This document shows positions 1 through 9,323 of a stretch of DNA of 39,027 nt, piece after piece. The notes below the pieces were generated by a model, which was not told where the DNA came from, searched no databases, and saw only the letters and a list, made by a program, of their open reading frames with translations. Source of the DNA: Oscillospiraceae bacterium (GTDB lineage: Bacteria > Bacillota > Clostridia > Oscillospirales > Ruminococcaceae); NCBI GenBank assembly GCA_031267245.1, contig JAIRZL010000058.1:1-39027 (forward strand), given 5' to 3'. Each line of letters starts with the position of its first letter. Positions within the stretch are counted from its first letter, which is position 1. Made by a program: the position numbers and the translations under genes.

Positions 1-2
1 TT

Positions 3-1859
3 GTTGGAGTCTTGCGACGAGGCCTAGCTTTGGGTGCAGGAACAACAGAAGGAATCCGGCAGCACTTGGAGCGTTGGCTGGGGGACGTCGGCGTAGCGGG
101 AACATTAGGCGATCGGTGGATGCACTCCTTTGATCTGCATGCGAAGAAAACAGAGCAGGACGTAACGTCGATTTACGCGCGATGCGAAATGGACGCCGAT
201 GAGGTCGGCCTAGACAAGCTTTTTGGCCAGGCTGTGGACGAAGCTGCAGACGCCATTTTTGCCCAGTTCGGTGGATGGTATGAAGACGCGACGGTGGCGG
301 CTGCTGATAGCGGCGACCTCGGGAAAAAGCCTGTCAGGATGGCGGACTGGCAGAAGCGCGTTTGTCAGCCTTCGGCAGCGGCATGGAACACCGTTACGTG
401 GTTGGTGCTACAAACCGTCGGTTGCGTAGGTCAGGCACATTACATGCAGCCGACAAAAAACGTTGATTTGTGCTACCCCGAGTGCTACCCCCTGCCCGAC
501 GGTTACCAGGCCAAAGAGCTTTTATTAAGGTCAGAGCATTTAACGGCTGTTGCGTTCTGGGGCGGTGGCGGCCACGACAAACTAGCAGTAGCTGACGTGC
601 TGGCCCGTTGGGTCGTGAGCAAAATTGCCCCTGGATTGGGAGAGGACGGAGGCGACTTGTTGTTGCAATTGCTGTCCTTGCGCGACGACATGCCGTGCAG
701 CGCCGGCGGCCAAAACGCAATCATAGCCGGCGAAATTTGGGGCGCTGCTGCGCCAGAACTGTGGCTGTTTTTGGGCGAAGCTGTTTTGTGTTTTTTGCAA
801 GCTGTTTCGGAGGCAGGAAGCGCGGGCATAAAAAAGCAGTCGCTTGTGCGCGGCCTCTGCAACTGGGCGTCCCCAGGCGATACAATCGACGAGCGGATGT
901 TGGAGAAAGAGTCCAATTGCTTTGCGCCCCTGGAAAAACCGCCTGGACGCGTCGGGGACTCGGAAAAGCATACGTTGCAATACGCAAAAATCCCACAAGA
1001 CCTAGTCGAAGACGGCATGGCGGGAGAAGCATACGTAGCGGTTTGTGTCATGTTAGATAGGTTGATGGCTGTTTTCACCGGGAGGACGTGGAGTAAAATA
1101 ATCGACGCACCTGGCACAGGAGGTGGCTTTTTTGGAGCACCAGCGCCATTCGCAAAGGAAATAGCAAAAAACGCGGATCCGATTCCAAGAAAATGCGATG
1201 AGTTTTTGTGGCGCGTAAAAAACCTGGTGGAAGTGCTGCCAGCTTTTTGGTTTCCGGCTGATGTTGATGGCGAGGGCGATGGGGCCGAAGCAGCGCCGGC
1301 GGGCGTCCCTCCAGTTGTTGCCGAGCCTGTTTTGGTTCCTGCGGCTGTTCCAGGGTTTGAGCTTTTGCCACCAGAACCGCTGGATTTGCCTATTTTACCG
1401 CCCGTTCTTACCAAGGCACCGCCGGATTTGGCACTGGTACCAGCAAAGGTAGCGTTGGAGTTTTTGGATTTGGCTCGCTTGCCGCGTTTCGTCCAGGGAA
1501 CTGGCGACACACCCATCCAAAGCGATCGTTGGTCAGCGAGCAAAGAAGCTCTGGAGGAAGCGGTTGCTATTTTTAGAGAGAAGACGCTTGCTATCGCTGC
1601 GTTTGCAAACGTGTGCCAAAACCTAACAAGAACAGCGGAGGCGAGGCAGTGGGAGGCGCAAAAAGCGTGGGATGCGATAACGGAACCAGATCAATTGGCC
1701 ATTGCTGCGGAGATATGCTCTGCTGAACAGAGTTTGCAGGCAACCGAGGCAGCGGTTATTTTTCGCCTTCTACATAGCCGGAGAGAGGAAGAGGCCGTGG
1801 GGGACGCCCGTAAGGCAGTAAGAGGTTCTGAGCATGCGACCAGCACAAAAGGAAGCTGA
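3..1859 (+). CDS. Large alanine-rich paralog A, unknown function; 5' end truncated by window edge
   Basis: Frame is open to the window start (bases 3-11 read V-G-V in frame before the annotated TTG at 12). VGVLRRGLALGAGTTEGIRQHLERWL aligns without gaps to internal VGFLRTCMARKLATQQELKTHLESWL of the 845-aa ORF; the C-terminal EPDQLAI...AEQ...AR motif is shared with the other three paralogs. Confidence 0.8.
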   Translation, partial: VGVLRRGLALGAGTTEGIRQHLERWLGDVGVAGTLGDRWMHSFDLHAKKTEQDVTSIYARCEMDADEVGLDKLFGQAVDEAADAIFAQFGGWYEDATVAAADSGDLGKKPVRMADWQKRVCQPSAAAWNTVTWLVLQTVGCVGQAHYMQPTKNVDLCYPECYPLPDGYQAKELLLRSEHLTAVAFWGGGGHDKLAVADVLARWVVSKIAPGLGEDGGDLLLQLLSLRDDMPCSAGGQNAIIAGEIWGAAAPELWLFLGEAVLCFLQAVSEAGSAGIKKQSLVRGLCNWASPGDTIDERMLEKESNCFAPLEKPPGRVGDSEKHTLQYAKIPQDLVEDGMAGEAYVAVCVMLDRLMAVFTGRTWSKIIDAPGTGGGFFGAPAPFAKEIAKNADPIPRKCDEFLWRVKNLVEVLPAFWFPADVDGEGDGAEAAPAGVPPVVAEPVLVPAAVPGFELLPPEPLDLPILPPVLTKAPPDLALVPAKVALEFLDLARLPRFVQGTGDTPIQSDRWSASKEALEEAVAIFREKTLAIAAFANVCQNLTRTAEARQWEAQKAWDAITEPDQLAIAAEICSAEQSLQATEAAVIFRLLHSRREEEAVGDARKAVRGSEHATSTKGS

Positions 1860-2661
1860 AATTGACGCCTGTTTCCCGTTTTTTTGGGGAAGTGCTATTT
1901 TTAGCACGATCGACGCAAAGGGGTCCTTCGTGGCAGGAACGGCGATCGATCGATAAAAGAATTGCAGCAACAAGTTCGGGAGGCCCCCTGCGTTTCGCAC
2001 GTCGGCCAACAACGGCCGAAGGACGCAGAAGCAAAAAAAACAGGGCGATTCTACGCTTCTGCGAGCAGGCACCGCTAACCGGTCCCCTGATGCCGACGAG
2101 CGAAACAGGCGGGGAAGCGACACCATGAGTTTAACAGAGCCGGCCAGGCAAACGAGGCCGAGGAACCAGCACAGCAGAGTCTCCGCCGCTGCGGCACTTT
2201 TCTTTTACAATAGCGTGTGCTTGCTTGCCGTGATTCTCGACATTGGACGCTCCCCACACGGCCATTACTGTTTCTGTGTTCAATCCTGGGCCAGCGGCAG
2301 AAGCTGAAAACCCACACGCAAGGAAGGAACAAGCCACACAAAAGGCCGTAGCCGCCGAACGGCAAGGAGACGAGGATCTTATGGTGGAACAGAACCAGAG
2401 TAAAAAACCTAAAAGTGCGACAGGGTTCGCTGGCCCACCTGTATCAGGCGACAGACCGCTACCGCTATGCAGATTGCTTTATTGCCGCGCAAACTTCGAA
2501 AAGCGGAGGAACACTTTTGGCTGGCGTGCAGGGGCGCTGGGAACGGCAAGGCCCAAACGGCAAAAAGAAAGCGGCTGCGGCCGAGGAACCTTTTTGTGGT
2601 GCCTTTAGTACGTAGCTTGCGTGACGGCAAAACCGCAAGGTGCAGCGCTAAGGATTCCCAT

Positions 2662-2689
2662 TTGCTGGTCGATCATTTAAATGTATGCT
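2662..2689 (+). promoter_or_regulatory. Possible sigma-A-like promoter (TTGCTG-N16-TATGCT) for paralog B
   Basis: TTGCTG at 2662-2667 and TATGCT (preceded by TG) at 2684-2689, about 50 nt upstream of the 2742 start. Confidence 0.35.
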
Positions 2690-2741
2690 GGTACAAACAT
2701 GAATGTGATTTTCAAAGAAGCAAACAAGGAGAAAAACAACA

Positions 2742-5279
2742 ATGGGAACAACTGCTGCCACTCAATTTTGTGCACACCGCAATGACTTGCAAATTCAGCA
2801 CAAAAAGCTCCTAGAGAAAATCACAGATCAATCAGTAGGCAGTCAAATACCACAAGATACCATAGAACGTTTCGAATCAGCGGCCATGCTGGAGCACTGC
2901 GGGGCACAGGCAAAGGAAGCAGAAAAAGCGTCAAGGATGGAAGCAACGCACAAGCAAGCCGCTGAGCTGGCAAGCGATACATCAAGGATGCTGCGGGCCT
3001 TGGCGCTGGAGGCCGAAGCTGCAATGGCAGGTGACCACGCATCAAAGGAGAGAGTCGCAAAAAAAGCAGCGGTCGTGAAGGAAGCAGCCAGCCAGCTACT
3101 CGAAGGCGCTGTAACTGCCCGGGGCACACCGATTCTGGATGCTGTGAGGAACGGTAGTGTTGATGTTTGTGGCATTGATGTCCCATTGGGGATCGATTTG
3201 GACCATAGGTCGGCGAAACCAGCGAAAGCTGCAGCGGGCGCTGCGGCGCCCGCAAACGAAATTGACTATATTATTGCTAACGGAATAGGGATTATTGATG
3301 CAGCGGCAAAACAACCAGACGCAAATTTCGCGTCCGTTCTGAAAGCTGCGCAGGATCTTTTCATGACGGAACCCAACGATGACCTAAGGGCGGCTCTTCA
3401 GGCTCTCATTGGCGACGATATTTTGGGTGCCGTAAATCAACTAGAAAATGGCAAGTTGGAAGCAGCCTGGGGAACCGGCTCTGTGACCTGTTTAGCAGAA
3501 TTTTTGTTTTCTATCATTGAAATGGTTGGGTTCTTGCGAACTTGTATGGCCAGAAAATTAGCAACCCAGCAAGAACTAAAAACACACTTGGAGAGCTGGT
3601 TGTTGACTTCAGCCGCACCAAACGGTTTTGGGGCAGAACAGGCAAAACTAGAAATGAACATAGCCAGTCGGCAAGGGGCGCCAGTGCCCGTATTGCCGGC
3701 GGACGCATATGCTCCGGCAAACTGGCAAGCAGCAGAACCGACGCTGGATGTTTCCGTTGGCGGGATCTTTGACGCGTTCGTGGATCAGGTTTTTAGCTTT
3801 TACACAGCAAGAGACGAGGCTAGTGCCGTGCCACCCGGATCCTGTGTAGGCCTGGGCAGAGCCGCAAGCGTTAGGCTCTCTTCGCCGGAAAGAAAAGGCG
3901 TGAGGCCAGCGATTGCAGGAATCGATGCGTTGATTATTGCTGTTCGCCAATTGACGGAGGCCTTTCCTGAAGAAAACTGGCGCGGGCTTGCTGCTGCGCC
4001 TTCCACACAAACGAGACCAAAAATGGAAACAGCGGCGAGTCGCTGGCAATGGTTTTTAGCAAATGCCACAGACAACTGGACGGACACTTGTCGCTTGCCG
4101 GGCGGAGGAGGAGGCCTTCCTGATTGGGCCACACCGGCCCAGACGTCCTGTAACTTGGTCAATCTGCTCTCTTCGTGTTTAACGGGCAAATTTGGCGAAA
4201 ACGTCCTAAGAATGGCAAACGCCGATGATGGGGCCTTGGTGGGATTCTGCGGTCGAACGGACCCAGACCCAGCGGCCATTACTTTACATTTTTGGGCTGA
4301 CGACAAATTCTTTGCGTGGGTCCGCTATGGCTACGCGTTAATAGATTTTGTGAAAGCGATTTGCGGAGCCGCCATGGCCGGCGTGACAAAAGAGGAATGC
4401 CACACAAATTTCGCAACTTGGTTTTACAAAAGCGAATTTGGCGGTAGGACAGCGTTAGACTCCTTGTATGCAGCGTCCTGTGCCGGCAAATCAACCAGCG
4501 AGCAACGATACGACGGCGTGTACTTCTACGCTGTAGAATCACTGGCTGCCGCTGGTAACGCGCATGACGCCGCGTTTTTTCGTTTGTGTCTTGCTTTGGA
4601 TACGCTCTTGGCTGTGTACAGCAATAGGGTGCTCAACATAGACAGCAACGGCAGCGCCGCAAACGCTGCGAGGCAAGGCTTTGGCCTAGAAACGGCCAAT
4701 CCAGAATGGCCGGTTCTCTGTATACAACCGCGATGGATAGGTTTCGAGAGCTTTAGTTTGTTTGTCCGTCGAGTGATAGACGCCGCCCCGTTCGATGAAT
4801 GGCGGCTGCCTCCTGGCGAAGAATGGGTCGCGCAGGAACTGCCAACGGGCACGCAATCGCTGAGCGAATTGGCGGCAGTCGGGGCGACGGCGAGCACAAC
4901 GGAGCCGTTTTCTCCGCGCTCATTACCAGCTTTTGTTGTGGCGGCCGACGGAACAATAAATGCAGCAGAGTGGCAGGATGCAATCGCCGAATGGCGCGAC
5001 GCAGTGGATTTTTACCGAACGAAAGCTCAACAATGTGGAACCAACGCAGCTTTCGCCAGTTCTGTGTTTTCGCTGGCACACACAAACGCCGTTATTACCA
5101 GCGAAGCATATAGGCACCGTTTTACGCTAGACCCGTTACAAATAGTGGCTCTGATCGCCAATGTAGAGCAGGAGCTACAAAGAAATGACGGGGCATTTAT
5201 TCAACGCTTGGCCGATACCAAACGACAACAGGAGGCAGTGGAACAGACACGGCAAGTTTTGTATCCTGCAGAAAAGTAG
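2742..5279 (+). CDS. Large alanine-rich paralog B (845 aa), unknown function, two tandem modules
   Basis: Long ORF with AAGGAG SD upstream of ATGGGA; collinear with paralog A; C-terminal helical motif DPLQIVALIANVEQELQRNDGAFIQRL...ARQ-like as in paralogs A, C and D. Confidence 0.88.
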   Translation: MGTTAATQFCAHRNDLQIQHKKLLEKITDQSVGSQIPQDTIERFESAAMLEHCGAQAKEAEKASRMEATHKQAAELASDTSRMLRALALEAEAAMAGDHASKERVAKKAAVVKEAASQLLEGAVTARGTPILDAVRNGSVDVCGIDVPLGIDLDHRSAKPAKAAAGAAAPANEIDYIIANGIGIIDAAAKQPDANFASVLKAAQDLFMTEPNDDLRAALQALIGDDILGAVNQLENGKLEAAWGTGSVTCLAEFLFSIIEMVGFLRTCMARKLATQQELKTHLESWLLTSAAPNGFGAEQAKLEMNIASRQGAPVPVLPADAYAPANWQAAEPTLDVSVGGIFDAFVDQVFSFYTARDEASAVPPGSCVGLGRAASVRLSSPERKGVRPAIAGIDALIIAVRQLTEAFPEENWRGLAAAPSTQTRPKMETAASRWQWFLANATDNWTDTCRLPGGGGGLPDWATPAQTSCNLVNLLSSCLTGKFGENVLRMANADDGALVGFCGRTDPDPAAITLHFWADDKFFAWVRYGYALIDFVKAICGAAMAGVTKEECHTNFATWFYKSEFGGRTALDSLYAASCAGKSTSEQRYDGVYFYAVESLAAAGNAHDAAFFRLCLALDTLLAVYSNRVLNIDSNGSAANAARQGFGLETANPEWPVLCIQPRWIGFESFSLFVRRVIDAAPFDEWRLPPGEEWVAQELPTGTQSLSELAAVGATASTTEPFSPRSLPAFVVAADGTINAAEWQDAIAEWRDAVDFYRTKAQQCGTNAAFASSVFSLAHTNAVITSEAYRHRFTLDPLQIVALIANVEQELQRNDGAFIQRLADTKRQQEAVEQTRQVLYPAEK

Positions 5280-5688
5280 CCTACTCAACAAAACGCAAGC
5301 AACAGCCAGGGGGACATGTTGTTTGCTGCATTGGTAGGTTGCTTTTTTGCTTTGTGGGGCGCAAACGCTAAGCAGCTTGTTGCGAAAAGAACGAGCGCGA
5401 TGGTTGCACACGGTGATCCTGCTATGCGACGCTTAATGCTCGGCATCTTCCCGGCGTTTTTTACAGAGAGCAACAGCAAACGGCAACCTGGTCGCTTTTT
5501 GTTGCCTTCTTGTTTCGCCTTTTTTGTAGGAGGGTTGCTGTCACACTTTTTTGCAGTTGTTTTTTATTGCCCAATCGCTCTCTTTTTGAGAAGCCCCTAA
5601 AGTTAACGGCCCAGCGGCCGATTTATTGGGTAGCGAAAAAAGAAACGAGGCGTTATTAAAAAAACAAATAAAAAAGGAGAAAAGAACA

Positions 5689-7239
5689 ATGGGAGCAGGT
5701 GTAACGGACGCAACGAACAAGACGCTACAAATAGCACAGGCAGAACAAAAGGTGGCGAATAGACAGACGCAGACAGGCCGCAGGGAACAAGATCCGGTCC
5801 ACAACCCGGGGGGCTTTGTGCGCGTCCAGCAATTAACCGACCAGCTGACGAACCTAATGGTAGAACACAAATCCTTGGAAGCAGCAAAGGCAACAACGGA
5901 AGATGTTGTGGCGTCAATAAAGGACGCCACAGAACTACTGCGGAAAGCAAAAAACGACCTGCTAGCCGCGGACGGCCAGAACGCGGCTGTGGCAGCAACG
6001 ACAGCCAAAGCAGTCCAGACATCCGTCACGGCCTACAACCTGCTGATGACGAGCGGCCAGACAAGGACAGGGGCAAACGTTTGGGAGGCCGGCAGAGCAA
6101 TAAAATCGGCCGCTGTTTTCGGTAACGAGATACCGTTCGTTTTGCCGGACGCTTCGCGAAACGCGTTTGATTGGACGGCCATAGATACTACCTGGAACGC
6201 TGCAGTGACGGCGGCGAAAGCGGCAACTATAACCACGGGCGCCAACGTGTTTGCGGCGCTCGCCGGGGCCTTACCAGGCGGCGCTGTCCCCATTCTGTCG
6301 AAGTTGAAGGCTGTGGTGACCGCAATGAACGCCCCTAACGGCGCAGAAGGTGGCACAAACGCCATGATGGCGAAGTACTCGGCGGCCGAGGCGCGCGCAT
6401 TTGTGGATTTGTTGGTCGGGTTGTATAACGCCACAAAAGGCTGGGTCTCCAGCACAGGCGCCACGAGCGTTTCTGGCAAAGCACTGATTAAGCGCGTGGT
6501 GGGCGTGCCAGGGAGTGGGGGAGTTTGTGAAATCGTCAAAGGCGGTGCCAACGCCGGTAACACCGGTGTCCTTAGCGCTGCCGTTTACTCGCATGGAGGT
6601 GGCTTTGTGTTGGACGACCCGTTCGGCACAACGAAAGCGGATGTATTGCCTTTCGCGTTGGCTATAGACAAAGTTTATATGCAGTTCCTGGGCAGGGCAA
6701 CTCCCCCCGACGCTTCGTTGGCGGCGTCTGGTTTGGGAGCGCAGGCCGCCGCCGTAGCGAACGCCGGAACTGACCAGACTCACATGCCGAAGGACGCGAC
6801 AATACAAGCAGTGGCGATTAGCTTTGCAGGTCTACTGGATGATGTTGACTTTGTCGCCACCGCAACGGGTGTGGTGGCCCCCCCAGTCGTTGTTCCTCCG
6901 TTCACTGCCGCCGGCGGCGCGGTTTTAAGCGGAGCTGCGCTAAAAGCCGCATTATTGCCGCTGACACAGCAAATAGATAAGTTGCAAAACAGCACTGTCG
7001 CTTGCGCACAAATGGCCGTGTTTTTAGACCAGCTGGCCACGTCTGTTACTTCGGCAGCGAAAACGGTGCAGGAAGGGCTCGCACAAATAGAGCAGATAGA
7101 GCCCCTAGAGGCTGTTAGGGCCGAAGGAGAGGCGACACAGAGGGTGGACATGGCCCGAGGTGCGCTGATAAGCCTACTGTCTCAGCAAACAAAAGCAGGC
7201 GAAAGTGCGCAAGAAGCCAGAAGGATTCTGGCGCGTTGA
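5689..7239 (+). CDS. Large alanine-rich paralog C (start moved to ATG at 5689, MGAGVTDATN...), one module
   Basis: AAAAAGGAGAAAAGAACA-ATGGGA gives a good SD and matches the leader of paralog B; the 21 residues before it in the ORF track contain the SD itself. C-terminal EPLEAVRAEGEATQRVDMARGALISLL...EARRILAR. Confidence 0.86.
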   Translation: MGAGVTDATNKTLQIAQAEQKVANRQTQTGRREQDPVHNPGGFVRVQQLTDQLTNLMVEHKSLEAAKATTEDVVASIKDATELLRKAKNDLLAADGQNAAVAATTAKAVQTSVTAYNLLMTSGQTRTGANVWEAGRAIKSAAVFGNEIPFVLPDASRNAFDWTAIDTTWNAAVTAAKAATITTGANVFAALAGALPGGAVPILSKLKAVVTAMNAPNGAEGGTNAMMAKYSAAEARAFVDLLVGLYNATKGWVSSTGATSVSGKALIKRVVGVPGSGGVCEIVKGGANAGNTGVLSAAVYSHGGGFVLDDPFGTTKADVLPFALAIDKVYMQFLGRATPPDASLAASGLGAQAAAVANAGTDQTHMPKDATIQAVAISFAGLLDDVDFVATATGVVAPPVVVPPFTAAGGAVLSGAALKAALLPLTQQIDKLQNSTVACAQMAVFLDQLATSVTSAAKTVQEGLAQIEQIEPLEAVRAEGEATQRVDMARGALISLLSQQTKAGESAQEARRILAR

Positions 7240-7290
7240 AGCGAGGCAGATAAAGTTGTTATGTCGTGTTCCTACGTGTTTGTGTCGAAA

Positions 7291-7314
7291 AACCCAGATG
7301 GCGCCTTCTGGGTT
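7291..7314. other. Inverted repeat downstream of paralog C
   Basis: AACCCAGA-TGGCGCCT-TCTGGGTT; 8-bp perfect arms, no following T-run, so terminator function is uncertain. Confidence 0.4.
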
Positions 7315-7626
7315 GGGGGCAGTAGACCACCGGAGCCGCTCTGGCGTGCAGCGCGGATTACAGGTCCGATGACTGTGATTGGTGCTTCTGCGCCAGCCAG
7401 CTGGTCGTTTTCGCTTTTCATTGCAGTGAAAAGCAAGCACGGCCAGGCAACAGCAAACGCACGTAGGACGGTCGGATGGAGCGGTGCGCGAAAGCCACGA
7501 ACGACGATAGAGACATTGCTGTCGTTTGCTGTTGCTTGTGAGGCCGTCTGCGGAACGGCTTTTGCCAGCGAGCGGCTACAGATTTTATGTTCTTTTTGTC
7601 ACCGGAACGCTGAAGGAGGACGAGCT

Positions 7627-9244
7627 CTTGGTTGGCGTGCAGATCTTTGCGGAAAATGGACTATGGCAACAGCAGCGAAAGTCGCTGGCTGGGGCACAAC
7701 AAAAGTTTTTCGCTGCTGTTGCTCGTAGCGACCGCAGCGATGGGAGAGCAGAGCTAACCGGCAAGTCAGCAACAAACGCACAAAAGGAACAACAACGGGA
7801 AGTTCTGGCGACCGCAGAAAGGAATCACCGCTTATCGGAACGTTGTGTTGAGCTGTGCGGGCTGGGTAAACAATACATGCGTCAAATACAAGCGCTCCTG
7901 CAAGAGGCGGAAGCTATAGCTTTAACCGCTGCGGCTGCGGCGCCGGCTGTGGTGGCGCGGGCACAAAAGAAAGTAGATGAAAACGTTGCGCTCGTTAACT
8001 TGTTGTTACGCGAGGCGCAAACGGAGGAAGGTGTGCGTGTCGTTGAAGCAATGCCAGAACAAAAGGTGTGTTTTTGTGACCAGGAAATACCAATGGACGT
8101 GCCGTTTGATTTGGGCGACCATCAGTTGCAATGCGAAACCCGCGGCACGTTGGCGGTGGCGCTGAAGGAGCTAACAGCAACGGCATCAGCGGCTGGTGCC
8201 ACATCAGATGATGTTTTGGCAACTGGCCGCGATTTGTGTTCGCGGATGACAGATACAAATTTGGGCGCGCGTATCAGCTGGTTTCTTTCCGACACCGGTT
8301 TTTTGGCGGCACAGCGACAAAATGGGGGAATCTGTTCCGTTTTAACAGGCGCATCAGCGGCGCAAACGTTCGTCCTCGTGTGCGTCCTTTTTGAGCTAGC
8401 GACAGCTGTTTATGAGGCCGCCTGCGACGCAACTATGACATCGACACTGTTAGTTACGACAATAAGGGCGGTGATGCCGGGTATCTCGAGAAGCAATTCT
8501 CAAGCGAAAGCGGCGTTTGACCAGGTGAGGGCCCACAGTGACTATCGTCACACCACGCCCCTACTGACAGGTTATCAAGATCCGGTTTCGGGAAAAAGCG
8601 TTTTGGTTAATTCTACGTTGCCGATTGCGCCGGCCACATATGAAAAGCTCTGCCTGGCAGCGGATAAAGCAACGCTCACTTTGTTGGGTTTTGAGTATGG
8701 ACCCGCTGTAGCTTGGCCAACAGAGGTTCTTACTCTCGGTGTGCCGGCGTGGGACCTCCCCGGCGCGGGCGCACCGCCGCCCAATTTATTCCTTAGTCAG
8801 AACGGCATTACGCAGTCGGTGTATGCCATGCGCGAGTTCGCGACAGGGATAAGCGTGCAAGAGGCGAAGGAAGCGGCTGGGCGAGGCTTTTTGCTAGAAT
8901 CCCCAAAACTGAGCAGCGCTGCGGGAGTCGCCCTCAAAAAGACAGAATTGGTGGTAAGACTAAAGAAGCTTGCTGGGGCGCGGCAACGGGCCTGCTTGCG
9001 AACGGTAGAGTACGCGACAGCAGAAGCGATCGCAAAATCGCTAGTAAATTTGGAGCAGGAGAGAACTTTTTTTTTGCGGAGGCAGCTTGCTCTTTTAGAG
9101 CCTGATGAGTTGGCGCGGATCGGGGAACAAATGTGCCTCGCCGATGAGGTGTCGCGTATAACGGGAGCCATAACCACACAATTGGTTTTTTGTGCACGAG
9201 ACAGTGAGATCCTGGAAGAAGCAAGGCGCAAAGCGCGGGGATAA
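7627..9244 (+). CDS. Large alanine-rich paralog D (ORF 7526..9244; possible start TTG near 7627), one module
   Basis: GGAGG 8 nt before in-frame TTG (LVGVQIFAENG...); C-terminal LLEPDELARIGEQMCLADEVSRITGAITTQL...EEARRKARG matches the other paralogs. The true start is uncertain and may be upstream. Confidence 0.75.
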
Positions 9245-9262
9245 GAGGCCTACGCAAAAACA

Positions 9263-9298
9263 CACAAAGAAGCAAGCCAAAAGGCTTGCTTCTTTGTG
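9263..9298. terminator. Bidirectional-type hairpin between convergent genes
   Basis: Perfect 16-bp inverted repeat CACAAAGAAGCAAGCC-AAAA-GGCTTGCTTCTTTGTG. Confidence 0.75.
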
Positions 9299-9323
9299 CA
9301 AGAAAAGGTAGAGACGGGGACCA

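Noticed and set aside
503-1543. 346-aa minus-strand ORF opposite paralog A
   Set aside because: Antisense to a better supported coding frame; low-complexity Ser/Pro/Thr composition expected from the reverse of Ala-rich codons.
6033-6563. Antisense ORFs opposite paralog C
   Set aside because: Shadow ORFs of a GC-rich coding strand; no SD and no recognisable domain.
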